Shown: in pieces, positions 1 to 8,527 of the stretch
How positions within the stretch are numbered: the first letter of the stretch is position 1
Layout: each line of letters begins with the position of its first letter
From: Williamsia faeni
Lineage (GTDB): Bacteria > Actinomycetota > Actinomycetes > Mycobacteriales > Mycobacteriaceae
Direction of reading: 5' to 3'
Assembly (NCBI GenBank): GCA_003202005.1
Contig: QJJF01000009.1
Location: 62,001-126,000 of the forward strand
DNA: 64,000 bases
Notes under the pieces: generated by a model
The model's input: only the letters and a program-made list of their open reading frames with translations
Told to the model about the DNA's origin: nothing
Databases searched by the model: none
Program-made: the position numbers and the translations under genes

Positions 1-469
1 AGCAACGGGGCGCGGAGATGTCCTCCAGGTTCACCGCACCGAAGGAATGCCGCAGCCGGACCAGGGTCTCGACGATCTCGTCGGGATCCTGCGTGCTCAG
101 TACCAGCGGGATCGAATCGAGCCCGGCGAAGTTCTTGAACAGGGCAGACTTGCCCTCCATGACCGGGAGCGAGGCGCTCGGGCCGATGTCACCGAGTCCG
201 AGTACAGCGCTGCCGTCACTGACAACGGCCACCAGCCGACTGGTCCAGGTGTAGCGGCGGGCCAGTTCGGGGTCGGCGGCAATCGCACGCGACACCTCGG
301 CAACGCCGGGTGTGTAAGCAATGGACAGCGCTTTCTTCGTGTCGAGTGGAGCGGTGATGCTCACCGACAGCTTGCCGCCTTCATGGCCGGCAAAGATCTC
401 CTCACGGGTGATCGCCAATGCTGCATTGTCTTCGTTTACGGGCGCTTCTACGCCCCCAGTCTCGGTCAC
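1..469 (-). CDS. NAD(P)-dependent malic enzyme, C-terminal part missing
   Basis: Malic enzyme decarboxylates malate to pyruvate in the cytoplasm, producing NAD(P)H. Only the first 156 codons lie in the window; the gene runs off the left edge. The frame reads through the family segment SDGSAVLGLGDIGP, then LPVMEGKSALFK and a FAGLDSIPL stretch, all typical of the N-terminal malic domain. The start is GTG at 469; an in-frame TGA lies 18 bases upstream and no other start codon falls between them. The Shine-Dalgarno signal is weak. In M. tuberculosis a malate dehydrogenase gene sits beside corA, so malic enzyme in this position is a local difference. The family call is firm; cofactor preference cannot be judged from this fragment. 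Confidence 0.9.
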   Translation of the reverse strand, partial: MTETGGVEAPVNEDNAALAITREEIFAGHEGGKLSVSITAPLDTKKALSIAYTPGVAEVSRAIAADPELARRYTWTSRLVAVVSDGSAVLGLGDIGPSASLPVMEGKSALFKNFAGLDSIPLVLSTQDPDEIVETLVRLRHSFGAVNLEDISAPRC

Positions 470-555
470 GGCGACAACGCTACTTCAGATGGCCGAACTC
501 ACACCTAAAGACCTCCGGATCGTGAGCAACAGGCAACATTCCAGCGTGGTTCACA

Positions 556-642
556 TCACCAGCCTGCAACGATGACGCCGCGCGCGGAGCCGACGATGAA
601 AACCACCCCGATCGCGACCACGGTGATCACCAGGAAGGTCAC
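556..642 (-). CDS. possible 28-residue single-pass membrane peptide
   Basis: Between the divergent malic enzyme and corA genes, the minus strand has a GTG-started frame whose translation is almost wholly a hydrophobic helix (TFLVITVVAIGVVFIVG) followed by a short basic tail. The open frame continues about 90 bases upstream of the GTG without another usual start codon, and no clear ribosome site precedes it. It may be a real small membrane protein or chance hydrophobicity in a promoter region. I do not recognise a family. Confidence 0.2.
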   Translation of the reverse strand: MTFLVITVVAIGVVFIVGSARGVIVAGW

Positions 643-760
643 AACCGGGCCAACCAGGCTGCCCCGTGGTGCACGACAAGGGGACGATGACCGCAGGCGC
701 GGCGTACAGTCTCCGATGGACCAGAACGGTCATCGGCGACCACAGGACAGGAGGCTGCAC

Positions 761-1831
761 ATGCCACCGCGGCCACACCTTCGAACCGGGTCGGTAGAAC
801 CGAAAGTCACCGCGCCGGTTCCGATTCCCCCGTCCCGGGCGGTGGTCGACTGCGCGGTATACGTCGACGGACACCGATTGCCCGGTATGCGCACATTCTC
901 CGGCGCCCTCCGCGAGGTCCGGACAACGGGCCAGGGCTATGTCTGGGTCGGACTGCACGCCCCCGAAAACCGCCAGATGGAAGGCGTCGCAGAAGCTTTC
1001 GGCCTCCACGAACTGGTCGTCGAGGACGCGGTGCTGGCCCATCAGCGACCCAAGCTCGAGCAGTACGACAACATCCTCTTCCTGGTCCTCAAGACCGTGA
1101 AATATGTTGAACACGAAACACTTCAGGTCGCAAACGAGGTCGTCGAAACCGGAGAGATCATGGTGATCTCGGGTCCCGACTTCGTCATCACGGTCCGCCA
1201 CGGCGACCACACCGGTCTGGCCGGGGTCCGCAAACAGCTCGAAGCACGCCCCGAACAACTCGCGCTGGGCCCGAGCGCCGTGATGCACGCGGTCGCCGAC
1301 CACGTTGTCGACACCTACATCGACGTGACCGCAAGAATCGAACACGATGTGGACGCTGTGGAAGTGAATGTGTTCTCACCGGGCCGGCGGGTGGAGATCG
1401 AACCGGTGTACCTCCTCAAGCGTGAGGTGATGGAGCTACGGCGAGCCGTTGCACCCCTCGACATCGCACTCCGCCGCCTCACCGGGTCCGAGGACAAGCT
1501 GGTTCCCAAGGAAGTGCGACGGTACTTCCGCGACGTCTCGGACCATCACAGCAGCGTCAATGAACGGATCACCAGCTACGACGAGGTTCTGACCTCCCTG
1601 ATCGATGCCGCACTGGCCAAGGTCGGCATCCAGCAGAACACCGACATGCGAAAGATCTCGGCGTGGGTTGCCATCGCGTCTGTGCCGACCATGGTCGCGG
1701 GCATCTACGGGATGAACTTCGAGAACATGCCGGAGTTGGGGTGGAAGTACAGCTACTACTTTGTGCTGTTGTTCCTGGTCTGCGTCTGCACTGCACTGTG
1801 GCGAACGTTCCGCCGAAACCATTGGCTCTGA
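761..1831 (+). CDS. corA: CorA-family magnesium/cobalt transporter
   Basis: Inner-membrane CorA-type channel for Mg2+ or Co2+, 356 residues. The large N-terminal cytoplasmic domain is acidic and helical. The C-terminus carries the diagnostic GMN motif (IYGMNFENMPELGW) at the end of the first membrane helix, followed by a second helix (YYFVLLFLVCVCTALW) and a basic cytoplasmic tail. The ATG at 761 is chosen because AGGAGG lies 6 bases upstream (749-754); the frame is open further upstream but without similar support. The gene corresponds to Rv1239c of M. tuberculosis, which is likewise near the sugar importer genes. Confidence 0.95.
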   Translation: MPPRPHLRTGSVEPKVTAPVPIPPSRAVVDCAVYVDGHRLPGMRTFSGALREVRTTGQGYVWVGLHAPENRQMEGVAEAFGLHELVVEDAVLAHQRPKLEQYDNILFLVLKTVKYVEHETLQVANEVVETGEIMVISGPDFVITVRHGDHTGLAGVRKQLEARPEQLALGPSAVMHAVADHVVDTYIDVTARIEHDVDAVEVNVFSPGRRVEIEPVYLLKREVMELRRAVAPLDIALRRLTGSEDKLVPKEVRRYFRDVSDHHSSVNERITSYDEVLTSLIDAALAKVGIQQNTDMRKISAWVAIASVPTMVAGIYGMNFENMPELGWKYSYYFVLLFLVCVCTALWRTFRRNHWL

Positions 1832-1868
1832 AAGCTTCTCACCCGGTCCTGGCAATCAGTTCACTACC

Positions 1869-2396
1869 TCAGGTGTCGAGCCCGGCAACCCGGCGAAGCT
1901 GGGCGAGAAACGACCGTCCGTCGTCGTCTTCGGGAAAAAGATAGTGGCAGATCGCAATACGTGCGATCGCCCCGGCGATCGTATGACCGGCCGGGCCTTC
2001 GAACTCCGGCTCGATCCATTGCTGCACAACGGGTAACACGCGTTCGATCTCACCGAGCTCGTGCTCGGGTTCGATGAGGATGAGATTCCGGAGCGGATAG
2101 GAGTTGTGTGACTCGACCATGTACCGCAACAGGGCCTCGAGTCGTTCGCGACCGCTGAGCCCGTCGACCGCAGCGGCGACCGCCTCGTGCACCCGCTCCT
2201 GTTCGTACTGACCCAGCGCGTCGAGGAGCACCTCCTTCGACGGGAAATATCGATACAGCGTGGGCCTGGACACCTTGGCCGTGGTCGCCACCTCGGACAT
2301 GTTCAACCGGGTCGGACCCATCCGCGCAAGCACCGTCGCCGTCGCGCGGAGTATCCGCGTCCGACGCGAGTCGTCATCGTCTCCACCTTGTTCCAT
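1869..2396 (-). CDS. TetR-family transcriptional repressor
   Basis: A 175-residue TetR-type regulator. The N-terminal helix-turn-helix reads MSEVATTAKVSRPTLYRYF with the usual following basic segment; the C-terminal half is a ligand-binding helical domain with no recognisable ligand class. It is divergent from the F420-type oxidoreductase at 2447, and the 51-base gap holds two overlapping inverted repeats over a promoter. It therefore most likely represses its neighbour and perhaps itself. The start could also be GTG at 2408 or 2402; ATG 2396 is chosen as the only ATG near the domain. The gene ends 37 bases from the corA stop, tail to tail. Confidence 0.85.
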   Translation of the reverse strand: MEQGGDDDDSRRTRILRATATVLARMGPTRLNMSEVATTAKVSRPTLYRYFPSKEVLLDALGQYEQERVHEAVAAAVDGLSGRERLEALLRYMVESHNSYPLRNLILIEPEHELGEIERVLPVVQQWIEPEFEGPAGHTIAGAIARIAICHYLFPEDDDGRSFLAQLRRVAGLDT

Positions 2397-2410
2397 AGCC
2401 ACGAACACAC

Positions 2411-2439
2411 TTTACAAGATGTGTAATTTCTGTAACATC
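2411..2439 (+). promoter_or_regulatory. promoter with two overlapping palindromes (probable TetR operator)
   Basis: TTTACA (2411-2416) and TAACAT (2433-2438) form a -35/-10 pair with a 16-base spacer, ending 8 bases before ATG 2447, which fits a leaderless transcript. Two inverted repeats overlay it: TTACA-N5-TGTAA (2412-2426) and GATGT-N12-ACATC (2418-2439). Repressor bound here would cover the whole promoter. Confidence 0.6.
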
Positions 2440-2446
2440 CTGGGTC

Positions 2447-3295
2447 ATGCCTCCCACATCCGGACCACACCCACCGATGAAGTTCGGCTACTACACACCA
2501 AACTTCGACTTCTGCGGCGATGTCCGAGTCCTGGCCGGCCTGGCCGCCGACGCCGAAGCGGCCGGATGGGACGGGTTCTACCTCTGGGACCACCTGCAAT
2601 TCACCGAACCGGTGGTCGATCCATGGATCGCGCTGACCGCGATGGCACTGCAGACCGAACGCATCCGATTGGGCACGCTGGTGACCCCGGTCCCCCGTCG
2701 TCATCTGGGCAAGCTCGCCCGCGAGATCATCACTCTCGACCACCTGTCCGGCGGACGCCTGACCCTCGGTGTCGGCGCCGGGTATCCGTACCTCCCCGAC
2801 TACGCTGCATTCGGCGACGGCGACGACCCCCGGAAGCGAGCGACTGCCCTCGACGAAGGACTGGATGTCCTTGCCACACTCCTGAGCGGGCAACCGGTGA
2901 GCCATCACGGCGACCACTACGACATCGAATGTGCCGCGTTCACACCCACCGTCCAGCAGCCACGGGTACCGATCTGGGTCGCGGCGTCCGGGCCCGCCCG
3001 CAACCCGCTCAGGCGAGCGGCGCGATGGGACGGCCTGGTCACCGCCGGGACATACGGACTCGATGTCGCCCCCGCCGATGTTCGCAGCGCGGTCGACTAC
3101 GTGACCACCCTGCGCGCCACCGGCGAACCGTTCGACGTCATCAGATTCGGCACCACCGAGAGTCCATCCGATACCGCTGTGGTCGACGCCTGCCGCCAGG
3201 CCGGTGCCACGTGGTGGATCGAATCGAGTTTCACCGCGGGCGGCGATCTGGACGCCACCCGTAAGCGAATTCAGCAGGGACCACCCCGCGGCTGA
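2447..3295 (+). CDS. LLM-class F420-dependent oxidoreductase
   Basis: Luciferase-like TIM-barrel flavin/F420 oxidoreductase of 282 residues; the substrate is unknown. Visible features are the first strand MKFGYYTPNF, the GWDGFYLWDHL segment, the RIRLGTLVTPVPRRHLGKLARE core, LSGGRLTLGVGAGY, and the later VPIWVAASGPARNPLRRAARWDG strand-loop. ATG 2447 is preferred because a -10 element lies 8 bases upstream and suggests leaderless translation; an internal ATG at 2477 would start exactly at the first conserved strand. The divergent TetR regulator at 1869-2396 is the likely controller. Actinobacteria carry many paralogues of this family, so no pathway is assigned. Confidence 0.85.
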   Translation: MPPTSGPHPPMKFGYYTPNFDFCGDVRVLAGLAADAEAAGWDGFYLWDHLQFTEPVVDPWIALTAMALQTERIRLGTLVTPVPRRHLGKLAREIITLDHLSGGRLTLGVGAGYPYLPDYAAFGDGDDPRKRATALDEGLDVLATLLSGQPVSHHGDHYDIECAAFTPTVQQPRVPIWVAASGPARNPLRRAARWDGLVTAGTYGLDVAPADVRSAVDYVTTLRATGEPFDVIRFGTTESPSDTAVVDACRQAGATWWIESSFTAGGDLDATRKRIQQGPPRG

Positions 3296-3333
3296 TCACC
3301 CTGCCCGGCGCATCAACCGGGGTCGCCGGCGGG

Positions 3334-3927
3334 TCAGCCGATAGTGGCGCCGGCGCGACCGGGATCGCGGACGTCGATGCCCGCTTCGGCCCAGGCACCG
3401 CGCAGGGCATCGATGCCCTTCAGTCGCACCCACGCGGCCTCGTTGGCCGTGATCGGGATGGCCCGGAAGAACGTGACATCGTCCATGTCGCCGGACAACG
3501 AGCAGTTCTCGATGATGTCGGCCTCCAACACCACGGCCGTGCAGTTCGAGCCCTCCCAGAGTGGCTCGCCGAGGTCGATCAGTCCGTCCGCGGTGAGCAC
3601 CAGGCCCTCGACCGCAGGCGCTGCCGCCAGCATCGCGACGCTGCGGTGCAGGCCCGGCAACGGTGCCGAGGCATACATCCGGACAACGATCTCGCCGCGG
3701 GGACCGACGGTGGGATCGACCAGCATCTGGTCGGGCTCTCCCATCGGATGGCGGCTGCAACCCAGTGAGACATACGCGACCTCATCGCCCCCGTCGGTAA
3801 ATCGCAGCACGTCAATCGATTCCAGACCCAGAAACGTCACCGATGCGCGTTGGGGCTGCGGCCCCTCGAATGCCTGCCGGAGGTGCGCCGACACCCGTTC
3901 GATCACCGACGATTCAGAATCACTCAT
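3334..3927 (-). CDS. SUFU (suppressor of fused)-like domain protein
   Basis: A cytosolic protein of 197 residues resembling bacterial suppressor-of-fused domain proteins. Family-like stretches are VAYVSLGCSRHPM near residue 50 and the C-terminal AIPITANEAAWVRLKGIDAL. Function in bacteria is not established; some relatives occur as immunity or accessory proteins. ATG 3927 is chosen because the upstream extension to 4044 overlaps the divergent phosphoesterase promoter and has no family match. No toxin gene is visible beside it. The assignment rests on motif recognition by eye and is moderate. Confidence 0.6.
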   Translation of the reverse strand: MSDSESSVIERVSAHLRQAFEGPQPQRASVTFLGLESIDVLRFTDGGDEVAYVSLGCSRHPMGEPDQMLVDPTVGPRGEIVVRMYASAPLPGLHRSVAMLAAAPAVEGLVLTADGLIDLGEPLWEGSNCTAVVLEADIIENCSLSGDMDDVTFFRAIPITANEAAWVRLKGIDALRGAWAEAGIDVRDPGRAGATIG

Positions 3928-3990
3928 TGCACTGTCCAGTAAAACACCACCATCTCGCGTCCCCGACGACCCCACGGGGCTAGGGTCGGT

Positions 3991-4725
3991 GTGGTGGTAC
4001 GTGTCCTCGCGGTCTCGGATGAAGTCGTCGACAGCCTCCACCATGGGGTGGCCGACGAATTGGCGCCTGACCTCATCATCGGCGCCGGCGACCTACCGTT
4101 CGACTACATCGAGAAACTGATGATCCGGTTCGAGGCACCCTGTGTGTTCGTACCGGGCAACCACGACCGCGACCTGTCCGGCTTCAAACGCACCCGCAAC
4201 GGCTGGATGCAGGCCGGTCTCCCGACGACCGATCCCGGACCGCAGGGTGCGGTGAATGCCGACGGCCGGATCGTGACGGTGGCCGGACTCCGGGTCGCCG
4301 GACTCGGTGGCTGCATCCGCTACAACAGCGGGCCCAACCAGTACCGCGAAGCCACCCAACGGCAGCGCGCCAACCGGCTTGCGCTGCAACGCTTCCGCTA
4401 TCGTCTGGCACCCGGATCCGGCGGTGTCGACATCCTGCTCACCCACAGCCCCGCCCGCGGTATCGGAGACGCCGAAGACGGCCCGCACCGCGGGTTCCGC
4501 TGCTACCTGCCGCTGATCTATCGCCTGCGCCCACAACTGTTGGTACACGGGCACATTCATCCTCACGGGCAGCCACCGATGGATCACACGATCCTGCACA
4601 AGAAGCGCACGCCCGGGTCACTACGCTCGAGCACATTGTCGATGAACACCGTCGGTTACAGCGTGTTCGACATCGAACCCGGCAGCGGTCCGGTCGAGAT
4701 CCTTCGGAGGCGACATGGCTCGTGA
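3991..4725 (+). CDS. calcineurin-like metallophosphoesterase
   Basis: A 244-residue metal-dependent phosphoesterase of the calcineurin fold. In order it shows the first motif VLAVSDE (the common Asp-x-His has no His here), GAGDLPFDY, the core VPGNHDRDL, ILLTHSPARG and VHGHIHPHG. These supply most of the two-metal site. The variant first motif also occurs in other bacterial members. The GTG start at 3991 directly precedes the first strand. The last 11 bases overlap the following ParB-like gene, implying translational coupling and a joint role. The substrate is unknown. Confidence 0.85.
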   Translation: MVVRVLAVSDEVVDSLHHGVADELAPDLIIGAGDLPFDYIEKLMIRFEAPCVFVPGNHDRDLSGFKRTRNGWMQAGLPTTDPGPQGAVNADGRIVTVAGLRVAGLGGCIRYNSGPNQYREATQRQRANRLALQRFRYRLAPGSGGVDILLTHSPARGIGDAEDGPHRGFRCYLPLIYRLRPQLLVHGHIHPHGQPPMDHTILHKKRTPGSLRSSTLSMNTVGYSVFDIEPGSGPVEILRRRHGS

Positions 4726-5578
4726 CACCGGCTTTCCCGCCGCCGACGCCGAAAACGACTTCAGCAGACAACGTCGGCGCGCCGAACTCGCCCGGCTGTC
4801 GGCCTGGCTGACCCGGCAGCCCGCCGACGTCAACACCGTGCTGCCGTTCGACGAAGTAGTTGCCGCACTGGGCAAAACCGGTGAGAGCTATCTGGGACTG
4901 GTGGTTGTCGAGGTGTCGACGATCGTGGGCAGTGTCGACCGCACCCGCGACTTCGACCGCTACTTCCGTCCCACGTCCACACGCATCCGGGAACGGTGGC
5001 AACGACTCGCCACCGCCCAGCGCCGTGGTGAATCGGTCCCGCCCGTGCAGCTGTTCCGCATCGGGAACATGCATTTCGTGAACGACGGCCACCATCGGGT
5101 GTCGATTGCCATCGCCCGGCGATTCACCAAGATCGACGCCTACGTCACCGAGATCCACACGCGGATCTCCCCCGAGGGCATTCATGCGCGATCCGATCTG
5201 ATCATGAAAGATCACCGTCGGCTTTTCGCGTCGCGCGTCCCGTTGGAAGGCAAACAGCGCGCGGCGATAGTGTTCGACGATCCCTTCGACTACGCCGAAC
5301 TCGCCGAGAACGTGGAGGCGTGGGGTTTCCGGCTGATCCAGGAAACCGGAACGTTCCTGGGCCGGACCGAAGTCGCCCGCCGTTGGTTCGGCGAGGAGTT
5401 CCTGCCCGTGGTCCGGATGGCCCGGCGGGCAGAGATCTTGCCCGAGATCGACAGTGACGCCGAGCTGTACCTGTGGCTGGCGTGTGAGCGTTACCGGTTG
5501 GTGCGCAGGCACATCTGGGATGAGGAGATCATCGATGAACTCCTCGTCCGCTCCCGGCGCCGGCGAAAGCTCCCGTGA
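4715..5578 (+). CDS. ParB/sulfiredoxin-fold protein coupled to a phosphoesterase
   Basis: A 287-residue protein with a ParB/Srx-like core: VQLFRIGNMHFVNDGHHRVSIAIA matches the ParBc signature, in which the DGHHR residues form the nucleotide-binding site. It lacks the helix-turn-helix layout of chromosome-partitioning ParB, so that role is unlikely. The C-terminal half is helical and ends in a strongly basic tail. The ATG overlaps the phosphoesterase stop by 11 bases and is preceded by TCGGAGG. Its stop codon abuts the sugC stop with no spacer. A nucleotide-binding or NTPase role is an inference from the fold. Confidence 0.65.
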   Translation: MARDTGFPAADAENDFSRQRRRAELARLSAWLTRQPADVNTVLPFDEVVAALGKTGESYLGLVVVEVSTIVGSVDRTRDFDRYFRPTSTRIRERWQRLATAQRRGESVPPVQLFRIGNMHFVNDGHHRVSIAIARRFTKIDAYVTEIHTRISPEGIHARSDLIMKDHRRLFASRVPLEGKQRAAIVFDDPFDYAELAENVEAWGFRLIQETGTFLGRTEVARRWFGEEFLPVVRMARRAEILPEIDSDAELYLWLACERYRLVRRHIWDEEIIDELLVRSRRRRKLP

Positions 5579-6751
5579 CTACAGGCTGAGGTTGGCGCCG
5601 CTGTCCTGGTCGAAGACAAGCAATTTCGACGTGTCATAGAACAACTCGGCCTGCTGCCCCTTGGCGATCGGCGACTCGGGTGAGAGGCGGGCGATCAGCT
5701 GACCGCCGCCCATCTCCTGACCGGCATCGGCGGCGAGCTCGGCCAGGGCCGCGGACGATGCCTGACCACCCTCGACGTTGAAGTAGGCGTAATTGTCCGA
5801 ACCCATCGATTCGAGAACCGTGATCTTCGCGTTGAACGTCGTACCCCGCGAACGAGTGACCGCGTCGACCAGATTCACGTCCTCGAAATGCTCCGGCCGG
5901 ATACCGATCAGCACCTCACCGTTACTCCGTGCAGCCTTGGCGTTCTCGATCACCTTGCCCATGTCGTTGGGAACCACCTCACCGATGGCGGTCTCGACGC
6001 CGGTCTGCGTCAACCGGCCCGGCAGGAAGTTCATCGCGGGTGAGCCGATGAACCCGGCGACGAACAGGTTGGCCGGAGTGTTGTAGAGCTCTGCAGGCGA
6101 ACCGATCTGCTGCGCCTTACCCGCACGCAGAACCACCACCCGGTCACCGAGGGTCATGGCCTCGGTCTGGTCGTGGGTCACGTACACCGTCGTGGTGCCC
6201 AGACGCTGCTGCAGCACAGCGATTTCCGTACGCATCTGCACACGCAGCTTGGCATCGAGGTTCGACAGCGGCTCGTCCATCAGGAAGGCCTTGGGCGACC
6301 GGACGATCGCGCGACCCATCGCAACACGCTGGCGCTGACCACCGGACAGGTTGGACGGCTTACGGTCCAGATACTGTTCGAGGTCGAGGATCCGGGCCGC
6401 TTCGTCGACCTTCTTTGCGATCTCGTCCTTCGGCATTTTCGCCAGCGTGAGTGGGAAGGCGATGTTGTTCCGGACGGTCATGTGCGGGTACAGCGCATAG
6501 GACTGGAACACCATGGCGATGTCACGGTCCTTGGGCGCCTTCTCGTTGACCCTCTCCCCGTCGATTCGGAGCTCGCCGGAGGAGATGTCCTCGAGACCGG
6601 CAATCATGTTGAGGGCTGTCGACTTTCCGCATCCGGACGGGCCGACCAGAATGATGAACTCGCCATCGGCGATGGTGAGGTCCACATCGCTGACGGCCAC
6701 CGAACCGTCCGGGTACTTCTTGCTCACCTGGTCCAACACGATCTCGGCCAT
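5579..6751 (-). CDS. sugC: trehalose ABC importer ATPase SugC
   Basis: ATP-hydrolysing subunit of the LpqY-SugABC importer that recycles trehalose released during mycolate transfer. In its 390 residues it shows Walker [10 protein letters not shown] (37-45), the Q-loop in [12 protein letters not shown], signature LSGGQRQR, Walker B AFLMDEP and the switch His in YVTHDQ. The C-terminal third is the OB-fold (MalK-type) regulatory domain with IGIRPEHF. It is the last gene of the operon, 3 bases after sugB. Synteny and order match Rv1238-Rv1235. Confidence 0.95.
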   Translation of the reverse strand: MAEIVLDQVSKKYPDGSVAVSDVDLTIADGEFIILVGPSGCGKSTALNMIAGLEDISSGELRIDGERVNEKAPKDRDIAMVFQSYALYPHMTVRNNIAFPLTLAKMPKDEIAKKVDEAARILDLEQYLDRKPSNLSGGQRQRVAMGRAIVRSPKAFLMDEPLSNLDAKLRVQMRTEIAVLQQRLGTTTVYVTHDQTEAMTLGDRVVVLRAGKAQQIGSPAELYNTPANLFVAGFIGSPAMNFLPGRLTQTGVETAIGEVVPNDMGKVIENAKAARSNGEVLIGIRPEHFEDVNLVDAVTRSRGTTFNAKITVLESMGSDNYAYFNVEGGQASSAALAELAADAGQEMGGGQLIARLSPESPIAKGQQAELFYDTSKLLVFDQDSGANLSL

Positions 6752-6754
6752 TGG

Positions 6755-7585
6755 TTATCCCTTCACAGCGCCGGAGGTCAGACCGGCAACGATTCGACGT
6801 TGGAATATAAGGACAAAGAAGATGATCGGGATCGTGATGACCACGGCCGCAGCCGCAGTCGATCCCGTGGGTTCTTCGAATTGACTGCTGCCGGTGAAGT
6901 TCGCGATCGCCACCGGAGCCGTGATCGACCGTTCCGTCGACGTCAATGAGATCGCCAGCAACAGATCGTTCCAGGCGAAGATGAACACCAGGATCGCCGC
7001 GGTCACGATTCCCGGAGCCGCCAGCGGCGCGATGACCTTACGAAATGCCTGCGCCGGTGTGGCGCCGTCCATCTTCGCCGCCTTCTCCAGTTCCCATGGG
7101 ATCTCCTTGAAGAATGCCGACAAGGTGTAGATCGCCAACGGCAACGCAAAGGTGATGTACGGCAGGATCAGACCGATCCAGGTGTCGAAGATACCCAGCT
7201 GTCGTTCGATGTTGAACAAGGGTGTCACCAGCGAGATCTGGGGGAACATCGCGATCAGGAGCGCCGCACCCACCAAAAGCTTCTTGCCCGGAAAGTCCAG
7301 GCGCGCAATGGCATAGGCGGCCATCGTGCCCAGAACCACGGCGATCACCGTGGTGATCAACCCGATTCCGATCGAGTTGCGCAGTGCTGAGGTGAATGCA
7401 CTGGTATCAAAGATGCTCGTGTAGTTGTCCCACGTCCATTCGGCGGGGATGAACTTGCCGTCCTTCACCGTGCCCGGCGGTTTGAACGACAGACTCGCGA
7501 TCCAGAGAACCGGAATCAACGCGTAGGCCAACACGATCAGGTTGACAACCGACCACCCGATACGTCGTCCCATCAGATTGTTCAT
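6755..7585 (-). CDS. sugB: trehalose ABC importer permease SugB
   Basis: Membrane permease subunit of 276 residues. It has an N-terminal helix ([20 protein letters not shown]), further membrane helices, and the EAA loop [20 protein letters not shown] that contacts the SugC ATPase. It pairs with SugA to form the translocation path. It is separated by 6 bases from sugA and 3 bases from sugC, so all are co-transcribed. Length and layout match the MalG-like subfamily. Confidence 0.93.
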   Translation of the reverse strand: MNNLMGRRIGWSVVNLIVLAYALIPVLWIASLSFKPPGTVKDGKFIPAEWTWDNYTSIFDTSAFTSALRNSIGIGLITTVIAVVLGTMAAYAIARLDFPGKKLLVGAALLIAMFPQISLVTPLFNIERQLGIFDTWIGLILPYITFALPLAIYTLSAFFKEIPWELEKAAKMDGATPAQAFRKVIAPLAAPGIVTAAILVFIFAWNDLLLAISLTSTERSITAPVAIANFTGSSQFEEPTGSTAAAAVVITIPIIFFVLIFQRRIVAGLTSGAVKG

Positions 7586-7591
7586 CGGTGC

Positions 7592-8527
7592 CTACCGCCC
7601 TTCGTTGTCAGAACCGGGCGCCGAGGCGCCGAACAACTTGATGAAGATGAACGCGATGATCGCCACGCACACGAAGATGAGCACGCTGATCGCGGATCCG
7701 ACGCCGAGGTTGAAGGCCTTGAACAGGTTGTCGTAGCCCAGCATCGAGACCGAATAGGTGTTGTTGGAGCCTCGGGTGAGGATGTAGATGTTGTCGAACA
7801 CCCGGAAGGCGTCGAGCGTACGGAACAGCAGCGCCACCAGGATCGCGGGTTTCATGAGCGGAAGAATGATGCGCCACAGCCGGGTCCACGGCCCGGCACC
7901 GTCCATCTGCGCCGCCTTGAGGAGGTCGTCCGGGACAAGTGCCAGGCCGGCCAGGAGCAGCAACGCCATGAATGGTGTTGTCTTCCAGACCTCCGCCAGG
8001 ATGATGATCGCCAGCGACGGCCACTGCTCGGTGAGCGGGGCGCTGCCCTCCGGCAGCAGGTTCGCCAGATAGCCCGTGCCCGGAGTCCAGGCGTAGTACC
8101 AGGAGAACGCTGCGGCCACTGTCACGATGCCGTAGGGGATCAGGACCACCGTGCGGATCAGGCCTTTGGCGAACAGCGTGCGGTGCATGACAAGCGCGAT
8201 CGCCATGCCGAGCACCAACTCGATGGCCACCGACACGACGGTGATGAACAGCGTGATGGCAAGGGCCGTCCACCAATAGCTGTCGGTCAGGACCGTGCCG
8301 TAGTTGGTGAGTCCGATGAACTCGTTCTCACCCGGTGCGGCCAGACTGGCCTTCAGCAGGCTGAGCCAGAACGCGTACAGAATCGGGAACCCGGTGACCA
8401 GGATCATCATGATCACCGCAGGGGTGATCAGCCAAAGACCCAGCCGCCGTTCGGCCCGCTTGCCTTCGCTCAGTGCGGGCTTCTTCTTTTTGCTCGGCGC
8501 AGATTCCTTGTCCAGCGTTGCGGTCAT
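7592..8527 (-). CDS. sugA: trehalose ABC importer permease SugA
   Basis: MalF-like permease subunit of 311 residues. A basic cytoplasmic N-terminus (APSKKKKPALSEGKRAERR) precedes about six membrane helices; the EAA motif is in QMDGAGPWTRLWRIILPLMKP. The ATG overlaps the lpqY stop by 4 bases (ATGA), indicating coupled translation. It forms the transmembrane pore with SugB. Confidence 0.93.
   Translation of the reverse strand: MTATLDKESAPSKKKKPALSEGKRAERRLGLWLITPAVIMMILVTGFPILYAFWLSLLKASLAAPGENEFIGLTNYGTVLTDSYWWTALAITLFITVVSVAIELVLGMAIALVMHRTLFAKGLIRTVVLIPYGIVTVAAAFSWYYAWTPGTGYLANLLPEGSAPLTEQWPSLAIIILAEVWKTTPFMALLLLAGLALVPDDLLKAAQMDGAGPWTRLWRIILPLMKPAILVALLFRTLDAFRVFDNIYILTRGSNNTYSVSMLGYDNLFKAFNLGVGSAISVLIFVCVAIIAFIFIKLFGASAPGSDNEGR

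Noticed and set aside
551-1345. 264-codon open frame on the minus strand
   Set aside because: It is antisense to corA, whose translation has the GMN motif; the minus-strand product has no domain.
4715-5578. Chromosome-partitioning ParB
   Set aside because: Only the ParB/Srx core is present; there is no helix-turn-helix domain and no parA neighbour.
6173-6949. 258-codon plus-strand frame across sugC and sugB
   Set aside because: Shadow of the ABC importer genes; composition is typical of a complement frame in high-GC DNA.
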